Shown piece by piece: positions 45,008-53,726 of a DNA stretch of 64,000 nt (positions are counted from its first letter, which is position 1; every line of letters starts with the position of its first letter). The translations under genes were made by a program, and so were the position numbers. Source of the stretch: Aliivibrio_A kagoshimensis. GTDB taxonomy: Bacteria > Pseudomonadota > Gammaproteobacteria > Enterobacterales > Vibrionaceae. Location: the NCBI RefSeq assembly GCF_050337105.1, contig NZ_JAKJSQ010000011.1:13507-77506 (forward strand), read 5' to 3'. Under the pieces are notes generated by a model. That model did not search any database. It was not told where the DNA came from and saw nothing but the letters and a program-made list of their open reading frames with translations.

Positions 45008-45781
45008 ATGCTTCGACGTACGCTCTCACTCTCTGCCCTTTTATTCCTGTCAGGTTGCAGTTTGCTCAGCGATAATAGCAATGAACAGACATTAACAGCT
45101 ATCCAACAGGTTGAAACTAACATCCAGAGTCTAGATAGTAAGATTGATAATAAAATAAATAACTTAGAAACTTCTATCAATCAACAAAATGAATATATAC
45201 TCAACCTTGAATCTGATTTATCCGCGATGGCTGAAGAGATGGTGCTAACCCGTCAGCAGCAACAGTTGATTATCAACCGATTAAAAGCGTCGTCAAATAG
45301 TGTTTCGCAAAAGAGCACTGAAAGCACCTTAAATCAATACAATAGTAGCAACTACGAACATACCCTTATTTTAGGGGCAAAAGAGTGGGTTACCATTGAC
45401 GCTATTGACTCACGATTTACTGCTCGGGTAGACACTGGCGCGGCAACATCCAGCTTAAACGCCGTTAATATGCAAGAGTTTGAACGTGACGGGCAAAAAT
45501 GGGTTCGATTTAACTTAGCAAATACGGCAGAAACTGATGAAAAAATTCAATGGATAAGTGCGCCAATCGTTCGCCATGTGAATGTTCGTCAGACTTCAAG
45601 TGATGAGCTTCAAAGACGTGCAGTGGTTGAGCTAAGAGTCGGGCTTGGGGCGCTCAATGAAAAAGTCCTCTTTACCCTTGCTGATCGCTCCCAAATGACG
45701 CATCCTATTTTACTAGGTAGAGAGTTCATTAAAGACATTGCCATTGTTGATGTCAGCAAAGAGTTCTTACAAACGCAATAG
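45008..45781 (+). CDS. Lipoprotein with retropepsin-like/zinc protease domain
   Basis: 257 residues. Lipobox LSGC (Cys17), a coiled coil (about 28-100; VETNIQSLDSKIDNKINNLE), then a PF05618-type domain (about 120-257; annotated as ATP-dependent zinc protease or RimK-associated) with the aspartic-protease-like motif RVDTGAATSSLNA. The Asp in DTGA is what a retropepsin would use. First gene of a three-gene cassette with the 7TM protein and ATP-grasp ligase, so a role in making or trimming an envelope peptide is plausible but unproven. Confidence 0.8.
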   Translation: MLRRTLSLSALLFLSGCSLLSDNSNEQTLTAIQQVETNIQSLDSKIDNKINNLETSINQQNEYILNLESDLSAMAEEMVLTRQQQQLIINRLKASSNSVSQKSTESTLNQYNSSNYEHTLILGAKEWVTIDAIDSRFTARVDTGAATSSLNAVNMQEFERDGQKWVRFNLANTAETDEKIQWISAPIVRHVNVRQTSSDELQRRAVVELRVGLGALNEKVLFTLADRSQMTHPILLGREFIKDIAIVDVSKEFLQTQ

Positions 45782-45828
45782 TAAATTCAATAACCATCTA
45801 ATTTAGCTACTATTTCAACGGGGATGTT

Positions 45829-47337
45829 ATGTCGTCTAGAATACCTTTTTATTTTCTGATCTCACTGCTCGTTGTTGTTGGACTGGCTCTTAGCTGGTTT
45901 AGGCACGATGTATACGGTGTTCCATGGGCGCCAGGTGAAACCTCGCAAGTATGGGATGTGGAAGCTCGCATTCAGTTCACCGCGTCAGGGGAAGCAGCCA
46001 AACTCTCAATGGCTGCACCTCAAACTCAAAAAGGTTTCACCCTTGTTGATGAAACCGCTTCGTCTCCTGGATACGGTATTGCCTATCTCAATACCGATAA
46101 CGGTCGCAGAACAGAGTGGTCAATTCGTCAAGCCGATGGGCCACAAGTGCTCTACTACAAATCTCAATTCCTTGTTGACCCTAAAGCTGATTTTCAAGAT
46201 GTAGACCCTACTGATGAAAAACTAGAAACCATCACTTTTGATGGCCCGCAACAATTATCAGCCCAGTCGTTGTTGGATCAAGCTCGAAAACACTCTGCTG
46301 ATAACACCACGTTAACTCGTGAACTGATCAAACAATTTACTGACGGTGAGAATCAAAATGCCTCACTGCTGTTGAATAACCTCAAAAAAGAGCGCGCAAT
46401 CTCTAAACTGCTGTCAATGGAAGGTATTCACAATAAGGTGGTCGGTGCGCTATGGCTCGAAGATGGTCGTCGTCGACAGTCAGTACAGCCCATGATAGAA
46501 ATTTGGGATCAAGATAAGTGGGTGCTTTTTAATCCTGAAACCGGTGAACAAGGTCACCCTGACAATTTGCTGATCTGGGATGACTCAAATGTCTCCCTCC
46601 TAGATGTTGTGGGCGGAAAAAATAGCCAAATACTCTTTTCCATGATCTCCCAGGATATCTCCCCTTCTCAAGCAACGGCAAAGAAGGTGGTGACCGACGA
46701 TCTATTAAACTTCTCTATTCACAGTTTACCGCTGGCTGAACAGTCGATGTTTAAAACCATCATGTTAATTCCAATTGGCGCATTAATTGTGGTGTTCCTG
46801 CGTATTATTATCGGCTTAAAAACATCAGGAACCTTTATGCCAGTGTTGATTGCTGTTGCCTTTGTGCAGACGCAGTTATTAACCGGTATTGTGGGCTTCT
46901 TACTGATCGTTGGTACCGGTTTAATCATCCGTGGTTATCTATCTCGGCTTAACCTCCTCTTGGTGGCCAGAATTTCTGCGGTGATTATTGCGGTGATTAT
47001 GATCATCTCTGTCTTTACCGTTGTTGCCTTTAAAATAGGGCTTAATGAAGGATTGAGCATTACCTTCTTCCCGATGATCATTCTCTCTTGGACCGTCGAA
47101 CGTATGTCGATTCTCTGGGAAGAAGAGGGTTGGAAAGAGGTAGCAACTCAAGGCGGTGGCTCTCTATTGACTGCTGTCCTTATCTACATCGCCATGACTA
47201 ACCCTTATGTTGAACACCTCACGTTTAATTTTATTGGTCTACAGTTGGTGGTTCTGGCAGTAATACTGATGCTTGGTAACTACACGGGCTACCGTTTAAC
47301 TGAACTTCGTCGCTTTAAACCATTAGCGGAGGATTAA
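45829..47337 (+). CDS. Inactive transglutaminase fused to 7TM domain
   Basis: 502 residues. N-terminal membrane helix (about 6-25), a periplasmic inactive-transglutaminase domain (about 30-290; VVGALWLEDGRRRQ and VLFNPETGEQGHP, no catalytic Cys seen), then about seven membrane helices (about 305-490; IPIGALIVVFLRIIIGLKTSGTF). This matches the UUP1/7TM_transglut family. Ends 3 bp before the ATP-grasp gene. Confidence 0.83.
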   Translation: MSSRIPFYFLISLLVVVGLALSWFRHDVYGVPWAPGETSQVWDVEARIQFTASGEAAKLSMAAPQTQKGFTLVDETASSPGYGIAYLNTDNGRRTEWSIRQADGPQVLYYKSQFLVDPKADFQDVDPTDEKLETITFDGPQQLSAQSLLDQARKHSADNTTLTRELIKQFTDGENQNASLLLNNLKKERAISKLLSMEGIHNKVVGALWLEDGRRRQSVQPMIEIWDQDKWVLFNPETGEQGHPDNLLIWDDSNVSLLDVVGGKNSQILFSMISQDISPSQATAKKVVTDDLLNFSIHSLPLAEQSMFKTIMLIPIGALIVVFLRIIIGLKTSGTFMPVLIAVAFVQTQLLTGIVGFLLIVGTGLIIRGYLSRLNLLLVARISAVIIAVIMIISVFTVVAFKIGLNEGLSITFFPMIILSWTVERMSILWEEEGWKEVATQGGGSLLTAVLIYIAMTNPYVEHLTFNFIGLQLVVLAVILMLGNYTGYRLTELRRFKPLAED

Positions 47338-47340
47338 ACC

Positions 47341-48303
47341 ATGTTTGACATGTTTACATCTCCATCGAAGCTTCATGTTAAAGGCATCATGGGAATGAAC
47401 CAACGTAATGGCGGCTACATCGGCCGTTATAACGACAGAACTAAATATCCACTGGTTGATGATAAGTTAAAAACCAAGATTATTGCTGAAAAAGCAGGTG
47501 CAACGGTACCCAAGCTAATTGGAGTGATCAGCCATCAGTATGAAGTGAAACGTATTCATAAGATGGTTAAGCAGTGGCAAGGTTTTGTTATCAAACCAGC
47601 ACAAGGGAGTGGTGGAAAAGGTATCTTAGTTGTCGTTTCTCATAAAGATGGTGTCTATTATAAACCTTCTGGTGCCTCAATAAACGAACAGGATGTGGAG
47701 CGACACATCACCAACGCATTAGCTGGTTTATTCTCTTTAGGTGGCAAAAATGATGTGGCGGTGGTTGAAAACTTAATTAAGTTTGACCCCGTATTCGATG
47801 GTTTCAGCTACGAAGGTGTTCCTGATATTCGGGTGATTGTCTTTAAAGGCTACCCAGTGATGGCAATGATGCGATTATCAACAGCGGCATCAGATGGTAA
47901 AGCTAACCTTCACCAAGGTGCTGTCGGTGTTGGTATTGATATCGCAACAGGCAAAGCTGTTAGAGCAGTACAATTTGATAAACCAGTCTTAAATCATCCA
48001 GACACTGGTAAAGAGCTGGCGACTCTTCAAGTCCCCCACTGGAATAAGCTATTAACACTTGCATCCAGTGCATGGGAGATGACAGGGCTGGGTTATTTAG
48101 GTACCGATATGGTGTTAGACAGTGAAGAAGGGCCAATGGTGTTAGAGCTTAATGCTCGCCCAGGGTTAGCCATTCAAATAGCCAATGGCGCTGGACTGCT
48201 ACCTCGCCTGAGACACATTGAAGGGTTAGAACACGATGTTGTCTATCCAACACCTGCAGAGCGTGTTGCCTATTCAGCAGAACAATTTGGTACCCATGAA
48301 TAA
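47341..48303 (+). CDS. ATP-grasp alpha-L-glutamate ligase-like protein
   Basis: 320 residues. ATP-grasp fold related to RimK: FVIKPAQGSGGKGILVV (phosphate-binding loop), DIRVIVFKGYPVMAMMRLS, and the metal-binding end GPMVLELNARPGLAIQIAN. Family members join an amino acid to a carboxyl group; the substrate is unknown. Starts with the motif GIMGMNQRNGGYIGRYN seen in this subfamily. Last gene of the cassette, immediately followed by a terminator. Confidence 0.85.
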   Translation: MFDMFTSPSKLHVKGIMGMNQRNGGYIGRYNDRTKYPLVDDKLKTKIIAEKAGATVPKLIGVISHQYEVKRIHKMVKQWQGFVIKPAQGSGGKGILVVVSHKDGVYYKPSGASINEQDVERHITNALAGLFSLGGKNDVAVVENLIKFDPVFDGFSYEGVPDIRVIVFKGYPVMAMMRLSTAASDGKANLHQGAVGVGIDIATGKAVRAVQFDKPVLNHPDTGKELATLQVPHWNKLLTLASSAWEMTGLGYLGTDMVLDSEEGPMVLELNARPGLAIQIANGAGLLPRLRHIEGLEHDVVYPTPAERVAYSAEQFGTHE

Positions 48304-48313
48304 CGGATACATG

Positions 48314-48344
48314 GATAAGAGCACAACATCTTTGTGCTCTTATC
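48314..48344. terminator. Bidirectional terminator between ATP-grasp gene and tdk
   Basis: Perfect 13-bp stem (GATAAGAGCACAA) with a 5-nt loop between convergent genes; moderate T-richness on the plus strand (ATTTTC). Confidence 0.8.
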
Positions 48345-48359
48345 ATTTTCAACACTCTG

Positions 48360-48938
48360 CTACTTATTCAGCGCTTCTTTATAGTGCTTTCGACACACTG
48401 ATACATATAACTCATTACCACCAATAGCCACTTGATCACCATCTGCAATAGCAACCCCATGCTCATCTGTACGTATCACCATGTTTGCTTTCCGCCCACA
48501 ATGGCAAATCGTTTTTAACTCAACCAACTTATCCGCCCACGATAATAGGTATCTGCTTCCTTCAAAAAGCTCACCTAAAAAGTCAGTTCTTAATCCATAA
48601 CAGAGCACAGGGACATGCTGCTTATCCACAACCTCTGTCAACTGGTAAACTTGTTCTTTGGTTAAAAATTGACACTCATCAATGAGAATACAATCAATTT
48701 TTTGCTTTTGCGTAATGGCTGTAATGTCCGCTAACAGATCTTGCTCTTTTGAAAACAACTTTGCTTCTGCTTCTAAACCGATGCGAGAGCTTACTTTTCC
48801 TTCTCCATATCGAGTATCAATCGAGGCGGTAAAGATCAAAGGGGTCATCCCTCTCTCTTTATAGTTAAACGCTGACTGTAGCAGTGTGGTTGATTTACCC
48901 GCATTCATTGCCGAGTAATAAAAATACATTTGAGCCAC
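48360..48938 (-). CDS. tdk: Thymidine kinase Tdk
   Basis: 192 residues. P-loop YYSAMNAGKSTTLLQ, DECQFLTKEQV (Walker B with catalytic Glu nearby), substrate lid, and zinc cysteines in CHCGRKA and VCRKHY. Phosphorylates thymidine for salvage. Monocistronic. Confidence 0.97.
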   Translation of the reverse strand: MAQMYFYYSAMNAGKSTTLLQSAFNYKERGMTPLIFTASIDTRYGEGKVSSRIGLEAEAKLFSKEQDLLADITAITQKQKIDCILIDECQFLTKEQVYQLTEVVDKQHVPVLCYGLRTDFLGELFEGSRYLLSWADKLVELKTICHCGRKANMVIRTDEHGVAIADGDQVAIGGNELYVSVCRKHYKEALNK

Positions 48939-48964
48939 AACTCATTCCTTATCTTTTTTATTTT

Positions 48965-48994
48965 AAAAAAAAGGCCAGTAATCACCAGCCTCTA
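48965..48994 (-). terminator. Terminator after cysS
   Basis: Minus strand: AGGCTGGT-GATT-ACTGGCCT hairpin with two wobble pairs, then eight T residues. Confidence 0.8.
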
Positions 48995-49010
48995 TCTACT
49001 ATTTAATGGG

Positions 49011-50396
49011 TTATTTCGTTCGGCGCCAAGTCGTTCCCGCAGCCCCATCTTCTAACACAATGTTCATGGAGGTTAACGCATCACGCGCCTGGTCAGCAGC
49101 AGCCCAATCTTTAGCAGCACGAGCATCATTACGAGCTTTAATCAGTCGCTCGATTTCAACCACATCATCAGCATCACTGTCATCACCTTGTAAGAAAGCT
49201 TCTGGGTCTTGAGACAAAAGTCCTAATACATCCGCGAGTTCCCGCATCAATGCACCAACTGCAGACGCCTCTTCAATATTCTCTGTTTTCAAACGATTCA
49301 CTTCACGTGCCATATCAAACAACACAGAGTAAGCTTCCGGTGTATTAAAGTCATCGTTCATTGATGAAGAGAAACGACTCACAAATTCACTGCCACCTGC
49401 AGGAGCAGCATTACGATCTAAACCACGCAATGAAGTATATAAACGCTCAAGTGCAGAACGAGCTTGTTTTAAGTTATCTTCACTGTAATTTAGTTGACTG
49501 CGGTAATGACCTGACATCAAGAAATAACGAACTGTTTCAGCATCATAATGACCCAAAACATCTCTAATGGTAAAAAAGTTACCGAGAGACTTTGACATCT
49601 TTTCACGGTCAACCATCACCATACCACTGTGCATCCAAGTATTCACATACTGACCGTCGTGCGCACAGCAAGATTGTGCAATTTCGTTTTCATGATGTGG
49701 GAACATCAAATCAGAACCACCACCATGAATATCAAAATGGTTGCCTAAAATAGAAGAGTTCATTGCTGAACACTCAATGTGCCAGCCCGGACGTCCATCT
49801 CCCCAAGGTGATTGCCAAATTGGCTCTCCCGCTTTAGACATTTTCCACAGAACGAAATCCATTGGGCTTCGCTTAGCACTCTCTATATCGACTCGAGCAC
49901 CGGCTTGTAGCTGTTCTAAATCTTGGCGAGACAGTTTGCCGTAATCATCAAACTTCTTCACTTCGAACATTACGTCACCATTTGAGGCGACGTAAGCAAA
50001 ACCCTTTTCAATCAATAATTCAACCAGCGCGATAATTTCAGTTATATATTCTGTCGCCTTCGGTTCGATGTCTGGACGCTTCATTCCGAGCGAATCAAAA
50101 TCGGCATGCATCTCTGAAATCAGACGCTCAGTAAGGCTGTCGCAACTCTCGTTATTTTCAGCAGCGCGCTTAATAATTTTGTCATCGATATCCGTAATAT
50201 TACGTACAAAGGTCAAGTCGTAACCTAAGAAACGCAGATATCTTGAAACCACATCAAATGAAACAAACGTGCGGCCATGACCGATGTGGCACAAATCGTA
50301 AATAGTAACCCCACAAACATACATACCAACCTTTCCAGCTTCGATTGGCTTAAATTCTTCTTTCTTCTTTGTTAGTNAGTTATATATTTTTAACAT
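49011..50396 (-). CDS. cysS: Cysteinyl-tRNA synthetase CysS
   Basis: 461 residues from the ATG at 50396 (MLKIYN). Class I synthetase: zinc Cys in YVCGVTIYD, HIGH motif CHIGHGRT, zinc residues in WHIECSAM, and KMSKSLGN. C-terminal anticodon-binding helical region (about 310-461). The seventh codon is TNA because base 50377 is ambiguous: only C (Ser) or T (Leu) keeps the frame open, so a stop there would be a sequencing error. Confidence 0.95.
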   Translation of the reverse strand: MLKIYNXLTKKKEEFKPIEAGKVGMYVCGVTIYDLCHIGHGRTFVSFDVVSRYLRFLGYDLTFVRNITDIDDKIIKRAAENNESCDSLTERLISEMHADFDSLGMKRPDIEPKATEYITEIIALVELLIEKGFAYVASNGDVMFEVKKFDDYGKLSRQDLEQLQAGARVDIESAKRSPMDFVLWKMSKAGEPIWQSPWGDGRPGWHIECSAMNSSILGNHFDIHGGGSDLMFPHHENEIAQSCCAHDGQYVNTWMHSGMVMVDREKMSKSLGNFFTIRDVLGHYDAETVRYFLMSGHYRSQLNYSEDNLKQARSALERLYTSLRGLDRNAAPAGGSEFVSRFSSSMNDDFNTPEAYSVLFDMAREVNRLKTENIEEASAVGALMRELADVLGLLSQDPEAFLQGDDSDADDVVEIERLIKARNDARAAKDWAAADQARDALTSMNIVLEDGAAGTTWRRTK

Positions 50397-50531
50397 TCTT
50401 ATTAGGCTCATTAAGATGGGATTACACGAAGCGGTGAATATACCAGAATTTTTCTGCTAATCGTAGTGTGATCATAGCTAAGTTACGTTAGAATCACTGC
50501 TACACAATTTAAGACCCATAAAGGTAAAATC

Positions 50532-51026
50532 ATGATCACACTTCACACCTCTTTCGGTGATATTAAAATCCAATTAAACGAAGAAAAAGCACCTGCTACG
50601 TGTGCGAACTTTTTACAGTACTGCCAAGATGGTTTTTATGACAATACTATTTTTCACCGTGTGATTGATGGCTTCATGGTTCAAGGTGGCGGCATGTCTT
50701 CTGGCTTAGAAGAAAAACAAACTCGCGCAACGATTAAAAATGAAGCAAATAACGGCCTAAGCAACAAAACAGGCACGCTAGCAATGGCTCGTACTAACGA
50801 ACCACACTCTGCAAGTTCACAGTTCTTCATCAATGTGAATGACAACACCTTCCTTAACCACACTTCTGAAACACCTAACGGTTGGGGATACTGTGTATTC
50901 GCCGAAGTGGTTGAAGGAATGGACGTGGTTAACAAAATCAAATCTGTCTCTACTGGAAACTCAGGCTACCACCAAGATGTACCTGTAGAAGAAGTGCTGA
51001 TTACTGGTGCTACAGTAGTCGCATAG
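50532..51026 (+). CDS. ppiB: Peptidyl-prolyl cis-trans isomerase B (cyclophilin)
   Basis: 164 residues, cytoplasmic, no signal peptide. Cyclophilin core with FHRVIDGFMVQGGG and the GTLAMARTNEPHSASSQFFIN segment, which hold the catalytic Arg and Phe. Speeds prolyl isomerisation in folding. Divergent from cysS. A terminator follows. Confidence 0.96.
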   Translation: MITLHTSFGDIKIQLNEEKAPATCANFLQYCQDGFYDNTIFHRVIDGFMVQGGGMSSGLEEKQTRATIKNEANNGLSNKTGTLAMARTNEPHSASSQFFINVNDNTFLNHTSETPNGWGYCVFAEVVEGMDVVNKIKSVSTGNSGYHQDVPVEEVLITGATVVA

Positions 51027-51032
51027 CAATCG

Positions 51033-51062
51033 TAAAGGGCAGATGTGAATTTGCCCTTTCAT
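51033..51062 (+). terminator. Intrinsic terminator of ppiB
   Basis: AAAGGGCA and TGCCCTTT arms around a short loop, then CATTAAT. Only 27 bp before lpxH. Confidence 0.7.
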
Positions 51063-51088
51063 TAATACTCACAGTCTATTTGGTAACT

Positions 51089-51814
51089 ATGACCACTCTT
51101 TTTATCTCTGACCTTCATCTTTCTGAAGAACTTCCCGCCATTACAAAGTGCTTTTTAGCTTTCATGAAAAATGAAGCGATTAATGCGGATGCTTTGTATG
51201 TGTTGGGTGATCTTTTTGAAACATGGTTTGGCGACGATGATAATAGTGCGTTTAATCGCACTATTATCAACGCCTTTAAAACACTCACCGACTCAGGTGT
51301 ACCTTGTTTTTTCCTTGAAGGAAACCGGGATTTTCTGATTGGCAAAAAGTTTGCAAAGCAGACTGGAATGACGCTGCTTCCTGAGATCTGCACCATTGAC
51401 CTGTATGGCACCAAAACACTGATCATGCATGGTGATACATTGTGCACCAAAGACGAAGGCTATCAGAAATATCGTGCTACAGTGCATAAGCCTTGGGTCC
51501 AATGGATTTTCCTTCACTTACCATTAAATGTTCGCCATCGATTGGTGGGCAATATAAAAAGCAGCAGTGCAGAAAAAAAAGAACAAAAGCAAATGGTTAT
51601 CATGGACGTAACGCCCGAAGAGGTGTTTTCAGAAATGCAAAGGTTCAATGTAACGCAATTAATCCACGGACACACACACCGTCCTGCGGTTCATGAACTA
51701 ACCTTAAACAGTGGTCTCGCCAAAAGAGTGGTGTTGGGTGATTGGTATTCCCAAGGATCGGTGTTACTTGTGACTGAGCAATCTATGGAACTTCAAGTTC
51801 GATCTTTTATTTAG
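51089..51814 (+). CDS. lpxH: UDP-2,3-diacylglucosamine hydrolase LpxH
   Basis: 241 residues from the ATG at 51089. Calcineurin-like phosphoesterase motifs: ISDLHLSEE, LGDLFETWFGDD, LEGNRDFLIGKKF, MHGDTLCTKD and HGHTHRPAVHE. Removes UMP-type moiety from UDP-diacylglucosamine to give lipid X in lipid A synthesis; peripheral inner-membrane enzyme. An unusual 13-bp perfect hairpin lies inside the gene at 51238-51269. Confidence 0.96.
   Translation: MTTLFISDLHLSEELPAITKCFLAFMKNEAINADALYVLGDLFETWFGDDDNSAFNRTIINAFKTLTDSGVPCFFLEGNRDFLIGKKFAKQTGMTLLPEICTIDLYGTKTLIMHGDTLCTKDEGYQKYRATVHKPWVQWIFLHLPLNVRHRLVGNIKSSSAEKKEQKQMVIMDVTPEEVFSEMQRFNVTQLIHGHTHRPAVHELTLNSGLAKRVVLGDWYSQGSVLLVTEQSMELQVRSFI
51238..51269 (+). 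repeat. Perfect 13-bp hairpin inside lpxH
   Basis: TGATAATAGTGCG, loop TTTAAT, then the exact complement. It lies inside the codons for the DDDNSAFNRTII region, about 150 bp into the gene. Confidence 0.7.
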
Positions 51815-51959
51815 AATACTTATCGTATGTAAATGATTGTTATTAAACTATGAATATTGTTGACTATTTCGTTGTAATTGGAATCTAATCATAGTTTTTT
51901 GTTTATAATTTAGNATGATGCCACAGTTAGATTTTTGTAACTCATTATAAGAGCCGTTA

Positions 51960-53168
51960 ATGTACTCATATGTAGCCCGACAACCTATTCTAGATATCGA
52001 TAAGAAAACGATCGGCTATGAGCTGCTTTTTCGTGATGGACCCAAAAACACTTTTCCTGATGTCGATCCTGAACTGGCTACCAACCGATTGCTTTCGGAC
52101 CACTTTTTAACCTCTCAATGCAGTGCGACTGGAAACAAACTCGGTTTCGTTAATTTCCCTTATCAAAGCTTGCTCAATCAAGTGCCTTCTCTGTTCCCAA
52201 CTGAAAACTTGATCATTGAAATACTGGAAGATTGCAAACCAACCGATGAACTTCTGGATGCCGTTGGTATTCTGTCGAAAAAAGGGTATCAAATTGCACT
52301 GGATGATTTTATTCCAGATCCTAGTTGGACTCGTTTTTTACCTTATATCAATATAATTAAGTTTGATATCAGGCAAGTACCGATCAAAAAAGCAGCCATT
52401 TTCATAGAGAGATGCGCTCGCTTCAACATTCAATTTTTGGCTGAAAAAGTTGAAACCTATGAAGAGTTCAAGCAAGCAAAAGACGTCGGTTTTGAGTTAT
52501 TTCAAGGCTACTTTTTTAGTAAACCTGAGATGTTACAACAACGTTCTTTAGAGCCCTCTCAATTAACTGTATTACAGTTATATAAAGAGATTTCTCAAAA
52601 AGATATCGATTTTGAAGCGGTTGAAAAAATTGTTGGTGCGGATGTATCTTTGTCGTATAAGCTTTTAAGGTACGTTAACTCTTCAACCATAATACGCAAC
52701 CCGATCACCTCCTTCAAGCAAGCACTTGTCTATTTAGGTGAGGCTCGCTTGCGTCAATTTATCTCTCTGGTCGCCATTGCTCACGCGAACCAAGCCAAGC
52801 CCCACTCTCTATTTTCGCTCTCGATTCAACGAGCAAAAATTTGTGAAATGTTAATCGAGTCGAGTAAATCCAGGGTTGAACCTGGACAAGCTTTTTTAGT
52901 GGGTATTTTCTCTTTGCTTGAATCCCTGCTTGATCAACCATTGCACTCTATTTTAGAGCGCCTACCGATCAGTGAAGAGATTAAGTCTGCTTTAACCGCT
53001 TACGAAGGTGAACTTGGCACGCTGTTATTGCTAGTACAAGCATACGAACAAGCTGACTGGAAAGCCGTCAGTATTCATGCGAAACAGTTAAATATTTCTG
53101 AAGCTCTTATTGCTGAAAAATACTCAGAGTCAGCTCAATGGGTTGATGATTTTACCATTGACGAATAA
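51960..53168 (+). CDS. EAL-HDOD domain signalling protein
   Basis: 402 residues. N-terminal EAL-type domain (about 1-195) in which the signature EAL is ELL (YELLFRDGP); ALDDF, IKFDIRQ, AEKVET and QGYFFSKP are in the expected places, while DDFG is DDFI. C-terminal HDOD domain (about 200-390; VGADVSLSYKLLRYVNSS). Such YuxH-type proteins may act as c-di-GMP phosphodiesterases or as non-catalytic c-di-GMP sensors; some Vibrio members affect motility. Activity cannot be decided here. An ambiguous base lies 46 bp upstream. Confidence 0.9.
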   Translation: MYSYVARQPILDIDKKTIGYELLFRDGPKNTFPDVDPELATNRLLSDHFLTSQCSATGNKLGFVNFPYQSLLNQVPSLFPTENLIIEILEDCKPTDELLDAVGILSKKGYQIALDDFIPDPSWTRFLPYINIIKFDIRQVPIKKAAIFIERCARFNIQFLAEKVETYEEFKQAKDVGFELFQGYFFSKPEMLQQRSLEPSQLTVLQLYKEISQKDIDFEAVEKIVGADVSLSYKLLRYVNSSTIIRNPITSFKQALVYLGEARLRQFISLVAIAHANQAKPHSLFSLSIQRAKICEMLIESSKSRVEPGQAFLVGIFSLLESLLDQPLHSILERLPISEEIKSALTAYEGELGTLLLLVQAYEQADWKAVSIHAKQLNISEALIAEKYSESAQWVDDFTIDE

Positions 53169-53172
53169 CACT

Positions 53173-53640
53173 GTGAATTTATGTCCTTGCGGCAGCAACA
53201 GCGTCTACACGGAGTGCTGTCAGCCTGCTCATCAATCAGGTAAAGCCAATACCCCTGAACAGTTAATGCGTGCCCGTTATTGTGCCCACAGCTTGAAATT
53301 GACTGATTTTATTATCAACACCTACCACTCAAGTTGCCAAGCTGAATCTTTTCGTGAAGAGATTGAAGCGTCTACCAATAGCAATTGGTTGAACCTGCAG
53401 ATCGTCAATGCACCTGTTGCTGATGAAAATGAAGGGTTTGTTGAGTTTAAAGCGACCTTTATCGAACATGGTAAGCAGTCTGTCCTGCATGAAACATCGC
53501 GCTTTGTTATCGAAAATAATTGCTGGCGATACATTGATGGCACCTACCCAGAACAAGACCGTAGCATTCACAAAATTGGACGAAATGACCCGTGCCCATG
53601 TGGCAGCGGCAGAAAATTCAAGAAGTGCTGTGACGCGTAA
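53173..53640 (+). CDS. YchJ-family SEC-C motif protein
   Basis: 155 residues from the GTG at 53173, which starts at NLCPCGS as in relatives; the open frame extends up to 63 bp into the EAL-HDOD gene. Two SEC-C zinc motifs at the ends, CPCGSNSVYTECC and CPCGSGRKFKKCC, flank a YchJ-type NTF2-like domain (ARYCAHSLKLTDFIINTYH). Function unknown; SEC-C binds zinc and, in SecA, SecB or the ribosome. Confidence 0.85.
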   Translation: MNLCPCGSNSVYTECCQPAHQSGKANTPEQLMRARYCAHSLKLTDFIINTYHSSCQAESFREEIEASTNSNWLNLQIVNAPVADENEGFVEFKATFIEHGKQSVLHETSRFVIENNCWRYIDGTYPEQDRSIHKIGRNDPCPCGSGRKFKKCCDA

Positions 53641-53675
53641 TCACTAAGTGACTTGCCGTAGTACGGCATAACGAT

Positions 53676-53708
53676 AAAGGGCCTGATATCACTATCAAGC
53701 CCTTTTTA
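53676..53708 (+). terminator. Terminator between YchJ-type gene and hisI
   Basis: AAAGGGC and GCCCTTT arms around a 14-17 nt loop, then TTACG. Lies between convergent genes. Confidence 0.75.
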
Positions 53709-53726
53709 CGTAGTGAGACTAACTTA

